Positions 59,024-64,000 of a DNA stretch of 64,000 bases are shown one piece after another. A program made the position numbers and the translations under genes. Under the pieces are notes generated by a model. The model was not told where the DNA came from. It worked only from the letters and a program-made list of their open reading frames with translations, and ran no database searches. The stretch is from Brachionus manjavacas (lineage: Eukaryota > Rotifera > Eurotatoria > Ploima > Brachionidae), in contig JAHQIY010000001.1 in assembly GCA_019054805.1 (NCBI GenBank), positions 1,550,001-1,614,000 on the forward strand. Reading direction: 5' to 3'. Within the stretch, counting starts at the first letter, position 1. Each line of letters begins with the position of its first letter.

Positions 59024-60668
59024 TTACATTAGTTTAGAACTTAAAAACATTATTAATGAGATTATGTGACTGGAGAAATATGTCTGAGACCATTTGTTTA
59101 AGCCATGTGAAAAACCAGTGTCTTGACCATTCTCAAAGTAAAATAATTGTCCTAAATAGGCCAGATGGTACATGTTTAAAAGATAAAAATACCAGTTCAT
59201 TGTTTTGACTGGAAAACGAGTATCTTTATTAACATGTGAACATTTATCTTTACATTGCCTAGAACCGATACAACTGCTAAGTTTATCACTTATTTTTACG
59301 CGAAATTCTTTTAATGATTTAAATTTAAATCTAATTTTTTTTTTATATTAAATTACCAAATTCTACATAAGCAAACCATCCTATTGAGAACAAAACTAGT
59401 ATTATATTCGGATCAAATCCGTGAATTGCCGAAGATACAAAATAAGTGACAAAAATTGAAACAAAAATTCCAAATTTTTGCCTCAAATTTTGAAAAACAT
59501 CTTAAATTTTTTATTAAAAATAAATAGATATTTTTTTTTAAATCTACATTTTTTTAGCCAAAAATGCATTGGTAAATTCCAGTTTGTGACTACATTTACC
59601 ATAGAACGAGGTAGTTCGATCGGAATTTGTCTGACAATTGACGAATCGTCCATTTGAGTTAGATTGAGAATAAATTGTGATAGATAACAAATAAAATAGT
59701 TGCTTTGTCTGAACGATAAAGCTTGAGAATACATTTCAACAAAAGGTACGCCTTGAACGTAGCCTTCGATTGAACCCAGCAAACAATTTGAACAAACTAA
59801 AGTTATTATTGCGTATCCTAGATAGCTGAAAGTATTTTTTAACTTTGATAAAGATGCACCTGATTTCATTGTAATTTGTTTTAAAAAATTTTCGTAACTT
59901 ATCCAAGGACCAATTACACTTGTATTAATTGAAAATAGATAAGATAAATAGTAAAATAAATCAGGCATGTTGGGTGATCCGAAATCATAGCTTATTGAGA
60001 TTATTTTCATGATCAATATCATTTCTGCGCCTCGAAACGACATCCATACATCGCGTTCCAATTTACATTGCCTTAAAAGATAAAAATTTTCAAAAAATTT
60101 AAACTTTAATTATAAAAAATTAAATACTAAGTACCCGTAGAATAGATGCACGAGACAAGACATAGGAATTAATATTTTTCTAAATTTATTCAAATTTAGA
60201 AGAAGAAAGCTGACTAGAGCTATAATTGTGAGATAAAATGTGACCCATGTGCCAAAATAGTTAATCAACAGACCCAAACTAGTTGCCAAATTTAAGTGAA
60301 TTAGATTTTTGCTTGACAGATTCGCTATTTTAAAAAATAAAACAAAATTCCTAATTAATTTTTTATTAATTTACTTTTTATGCATAAAAATTTAAAGAGT
60401 ATGCAAGTTAGTATAATCGGGCTAAATCGGCTCAGGGTTTGAATTACTGATGGCATCATACAGTAAAAAATTATATTTTTCACATTGAAGATCCATTCGG
60501 TTTCTGTTTCATAAGACTTTAAACTAAGAAAAAGAAAGTAAAAAAAAATTAAATAAAATTTTTAATTTACATATCATAACTGTCCGAATCGAATAAATCA
60601 TCAGTTTCTTGGTCATAAGAGTCGTAGTAGTAGGTGTCCAACGAACTCCAATCTCCTGAAAAATCCAT
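59024..60668 (-). CDS. PORCN: Porcupine, protein-serine O-palmitoleoyltransferase (MBOAT)
   Basis: Six exons (60571-60668, 60375-60523, 60135-60324, 59548-60071, 59357-59500, 59024-59307) sum to 1389 nt, 462 residues; human PORCN is 461. The acidic N-terminus (DTYYYDSYDQETDDLFDSD) precedes many membrane segments. Family blocks are FRGAEMILIMKIISISYDF, INTSVIGPWISY, IELPRSMVNVVTNWNLPM, the catalytic-His block SSAIHGFD in exon 5, and the C-terminal YHLAYLGQLFYF with NKWSQTYFSSH. The enzyme sits in the ER membrane and attaches palmitoleate to Wnt proteins, which is required for their secretion. All key blocks are present. Confidence 0.94.
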
Positions 60669-61638
60669 TTTATTTTAAATGGATAAAAATTAAATTTTTA
60701 AATAAAAAAGCTTTTAATAAATGCTGTATAAATTTGACCTTTTTTTAATTTTGAATTAGTTTTAATTTAACTTTCGAACAGCTCTTAAATTTGGATTCTA
60801 ATTTTATTAGGCTAACGAAAAAAATCAACGCAATTTTTTTAAAGTTAATTTTATTATGGTTTAAAAAAATAAATAAAAATATTCTCTATCTATTGATATA
60901 GACTTGGTTTTATAATATATTTTTTACAAGAAAGGAAATCTCAATAAACACTAGTAGCTAGTTGGTAAACTGATTCAGATTTATCGTAAAAACGATGAAG
61001 CCCAAGAAAATTTTTTTAATTAAATGTGCCGATCTAAAGCCTCTCAGATTAAAAAAAAAACAAAAAAAATAAAATATTAAATAAAATAAAAGTAAAATAA
61101 ATTGAAAAAAGTAAAAGAAAGAAAAAAAAAGTGAAAATGTAATGTGACAGGGATGACAACATGATTCAGTATTAACAAGCTTTTTTTTTTCAGATCAGAA
61201 CATAAAATTGTCAGTGTTTATTTATTAATATCAAAAAATTAGATTAAAATTATTTTTTTTGTTATTTCAAAAAGTAAAATTTTTTACCCGCAAAAAAGTT
61301 TAAGTCTCAGTCAAATTAATATTTAATTTTTTGAGAGTTGTTTAATGAATTTTTATTAATTGCTTTTTTTCTCAATAAAAATTACTTTAAAAATTATTCT
61401 TTAAATTTCGATAATCCTTTCAAAATTTTTTGATAAGATGGATCGATTTTTATCTAACTAAAAAAAATGACAGTCAAGTTGGGATCAAAAATTTGCTCTG
61501 CACCAGATGAAAAATATCATTAATTTTATTATTTTTTAGTTAGATTTTAAATTCAGACATTTTATTGACATCATTCATGTACATACAATTTTTTTGAAAT
61601 TTCTTGTTAAAAATAAAAAATTTTAAATTAAAAAAAAA
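60669..61638. promoter_or_regulatory. Shared intergenic region of divergent PORCN and POLR3B
   Basis: A 970-bp AT-rich gap between head-to-head genes that must contain both promoters. No individual element can be defended. A GAACATAAAATTGTCAGTG block near 61198 resembles the start of the inverted repeat at 23401. Confidence 0.5.
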
Positions 61639-64000
61639 ATGGAAATAGATGGTTTAGAGGACTTGAATAAATTGGCCGAACCGATTAAAAAAATAGAAGA
61701 AAAATGGAAGTTGGTACCTGCTTACCTCAAAGTCAAAGGTCTCATCAAGCAGCACCTTGATTCATTTAACTTTTTCACAAACGTTGAAGTAATTTTAATA
61801 AAAAAAATAAAATCGTTTTTAATAAACTTTTAATTATTTATTTAGATTAAAAATATAGTCAAAGCAAATGAAAAGATAACATGCCAAGCGGATCCAAATT
61901 TTTATATTAAATATTTGAATATAAACGTGGGTTTTCCGGATGTAGAGGAAGGCTTTGGCGTTTCGAAACCAATCACTCCGCAAGAATGCCGGCTAAGAGA
62001 CCTCACTTACTCGGCTAAAATAATCGTGGACATTGAATATACTCGTGGGAGCCAAAGAGTCATCCGCAACAATCTGGTCATCGGCCGACTACCTATAATG
62101 CTAAGATCAAACAGGTGTAATTTGTATGACAAAAACGAGGCAGAATTGGCCAAAATGAACGAGTGTCCGCTAGATCCAGGCGGATATTTCATCACCCGTG
62201 GCACTGAAAAAGTCATTCTCATCCAAGAACAATTGTCCAAAAATCGCATGCTGGTTGAGACCGACAAAAATGGCCAAATGACTTGTCACGTGACCAGTTC
62301 GACCCATGCAACCAAAACAAAAACAATCATTTGCGAAAAACACGGAAAGTACTACCTCAAGCACAACAGTTTAAGCGAAGATATTCCATTGGTGATTGTG
62401 TTCAAAGCATTGGGCATTACCTCGGACCAGGAAATAATTCAGCTAGTTGGCCTAGAGGAGTATGTAGTCGAGGCGCTGACGCCATGTATTTACGAGGCTC
62501 ATTCTTTACAGGTATTTACACAGCAACAAGCGTTCAGCTACATTGGCGCCAAAGTAAAGTCAATGTCAGCGAAAAAAAATGACGAATCCTTTAAAAAGAG
62601 CAAAGCTCAAGAGGGACGCGATCTTTTAACCAAGATCATAGTAGCTCATGTTCCAGTGATGGAAAGCAATCTTAAAATGAAGGCCATCTACATAGCTGTG
62701 ATGATTAGACGCACCATATTGGCTAAATTGGGCAAAATTAGTGTTGACGACAGAGATTATTATGGAAACAAAAGACTCGAGCTAGCTGGTCAATTGATTT
62801 CACTTTTGTTCGAAGATTTGTTCAAAAGATTCAACTCGGAACTTCAGAACATTGCTGAAAAAACAATACCCAAACAACGAGCTGCTCAATTCGACATTGT
62901 CAAACACATTAGACAAGATTTGATCACCAATGGACTTGTAAATGCCATCTCAACCGGAAATTGGATAATCAAACGTTTTAAAATGGAACGCCAGGGCATC
63001 ACTCATGTTTTGTCTAGATTGTCATATATAGCTTGTCTTGGCATGATGACAAGAATAAGCAGTCAGGTAACTAAAAATTGACTTTGATTTTTTATGGGCA
63101 CTGTGAATTTTAGGACAAAAAACTTGCTTACTTTTTTTCTAAGCGAGTAAAATTGGTTTTGTAAATTAGCTTCTGACAATACTTAGCAATGAAATTTCCA
63201 TGCTTTTTAATGTTAAATTTTTTTTTTTTTTCAAGTCATCGAGTTAAATTCAATGACTTTGACTTAAAAAACAAGGGCAAATTGAAGTTTGAGATCAAGA
63301 TCAAATATAAATTGTAATATTTTTTTTAATAATAGAAAAGAAACAAATTTTTTCCAAAGCAATTACTTGACATGTCATGTCAAGTTTATTTTCATTTTTA
63401 AAATTTTAAAATGTCCCTTTTAATGGCACTTTAATAAGTTTAAATATTTTAATTGATTTTAATGAAAACTTACGTTTAGAGACAAAAAAATTTACTGTTT
63501 TAAATTATATAATTTATTGGAAAAAAAATCTTATTTTAGTTTGAATAAATGGATATGAAAGTTATAAATTTTAATTTTTGAATTAACTTTGCCTGAATTA
63601 TTTAAATTGTTGATTGTTTTTGTTAAATAAATTAGAAATTGATCATTTGATGATAATTTGATAATGAACCATTATTAGACATAACATGTCAAGTAATGTT
63701 TAGTATTTTTTTCTTAAAAATTATCAAAATCTTTAGCTTAATTAAGTTTTAAAATCTTAAATGATCGTTTTGATCTTAAAATTTGATTTTAAACTTCAAT
63801 TTGCCAAAACAAGTCTGCATTTTTAGAATTTTTTGCTTCAGATTGTAAATTTAAAAAAATCAAATGATTAATTTAGTTTTAAATTTTAATTGCTAATTAA
63901 TACATCAATCGTTTTTGCACCTTGATAGACTTACAGAAATTATTAAGAAAAAAAAAAAAAATTATTTCAATTTTAAGCAAATTGTTTTGATTTTAATTGA
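61639..64000 (+). CDS. POLR3B: RNA polymerase III second-largest subunit, 5' part
   Basis: Exons 61639-61788 and 61846-63066 encode the first 457 residues; the full family protein is ~1130. The start is the ATG before [20 protein letters not shown]. Family blocks are [73 protein letters not shown] (protrusion/lobe) and, just before the splice donor, [19 protein letters not shown] (fork region). These match RPC2 rather than RPB2 or RPA2. It forms half of the Pol III active centre, transcribing tRNA and 5S genes such as the tRNA-Phe genes at the other end of this window. From 63067 the sequence is intron to the window edge (>930 bp), and the catalytic 3' exons lie outside. Confidence 0.95.
63067..64000 (+). 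other. POLR3B intron, incomplete
   Basis: Starts at the GTAACT donor. AT-rich, with no exon-like frame. It contains two TGACATGTCATGTCAAG-like stretches (near 63370 and 63680). Unusually long compared with the ~50-bp introns elsewhere. Confidence 0.7.

Noticed and set aside
61639..61833. 64-codon stand-alone protein at the POLR3B start
   Set aside because: The last 14 codons are intron read-through; the rest is POLR3B exon 1.

Overview
This window is AT-rich animal nuclear DNA. It carries Twist, Porcupine, an astacin protease with ShKT tails, glutamate carboxypeptidase II, DYNC2I1/WDR60, POLR3B, MRPS7 and PPIL3, all split by introns of about 45-60 bp where they have introns. Many degenerate LINEs, a MULE and long palindromic repeats lie between them. 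A compact-gene micro-invertebrate such as a Brachionus-like rotifer fits best. That placement is inference from gene architecture and repeat style, since no species marker was read.

Layout. 0-2 kb: two tRNA-Phe(GAA) genes and a single-exon Twist-type bHLH gene. 3.7-5.2 kb: a nested insertion, in which a 1.1-kb Tc1/mariner-like palindrome with TA target duplication sits inside a 365-bp element with an 8-bp target duplication. A clean copy of the host element at 35.7 kb preserves the empty site. 6-17 kb: a family of secreted ~571-aa proteins. Two intact copies lie in inverted orientation around a cluster holding a palindromic repeat, a putative LTR and a truncated gag-protease. A fragment lies at 6.3 kb and a third, more diverged copy at 27.9 kb. 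Their C-termini read like an H-type lectin fold (tentative).

17-23 kb: LINE remnants, one interrupted inside its reverse-transcriptase active-site region by an intact MULE with 9-bp target duplication. 24 and 32 kb: a recent 1194-bp direct duplication carrying a complete four-exon gene of unknown function. The second copy abuts a piggyBac transposase fragment. 34-35.3 kb: six-exon astacin gene. 37-43 kb: two LINEs lying tail to tail. 44.6-48 kb: glutamate carboxypeptidase II gene, then a secreted chitin-binding-type protein with an 11-residue tandem repeat. 49.5-52 kb: a LINE interrupted by a putative solo LTR.

52.3-60.7 kb: four tightly packed minus-strand genes. In transcription order they are PORCN (Wnt acylation), PPIL3 (spliceosomal cyclophilin), MRPS7 (mitoribosome) and DYNC2I1 (intraflagellar dynein-2). 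61.6-64 kb: the 5' part of POLR3B, head-to-head with PORCN and running off the window in a long intron.

Exon models were built by hand. For the multi-exon genes with complete models, the exon lengths sum to whole codons. No homology search or transcript data were available, so family names rest on recognised motifs.
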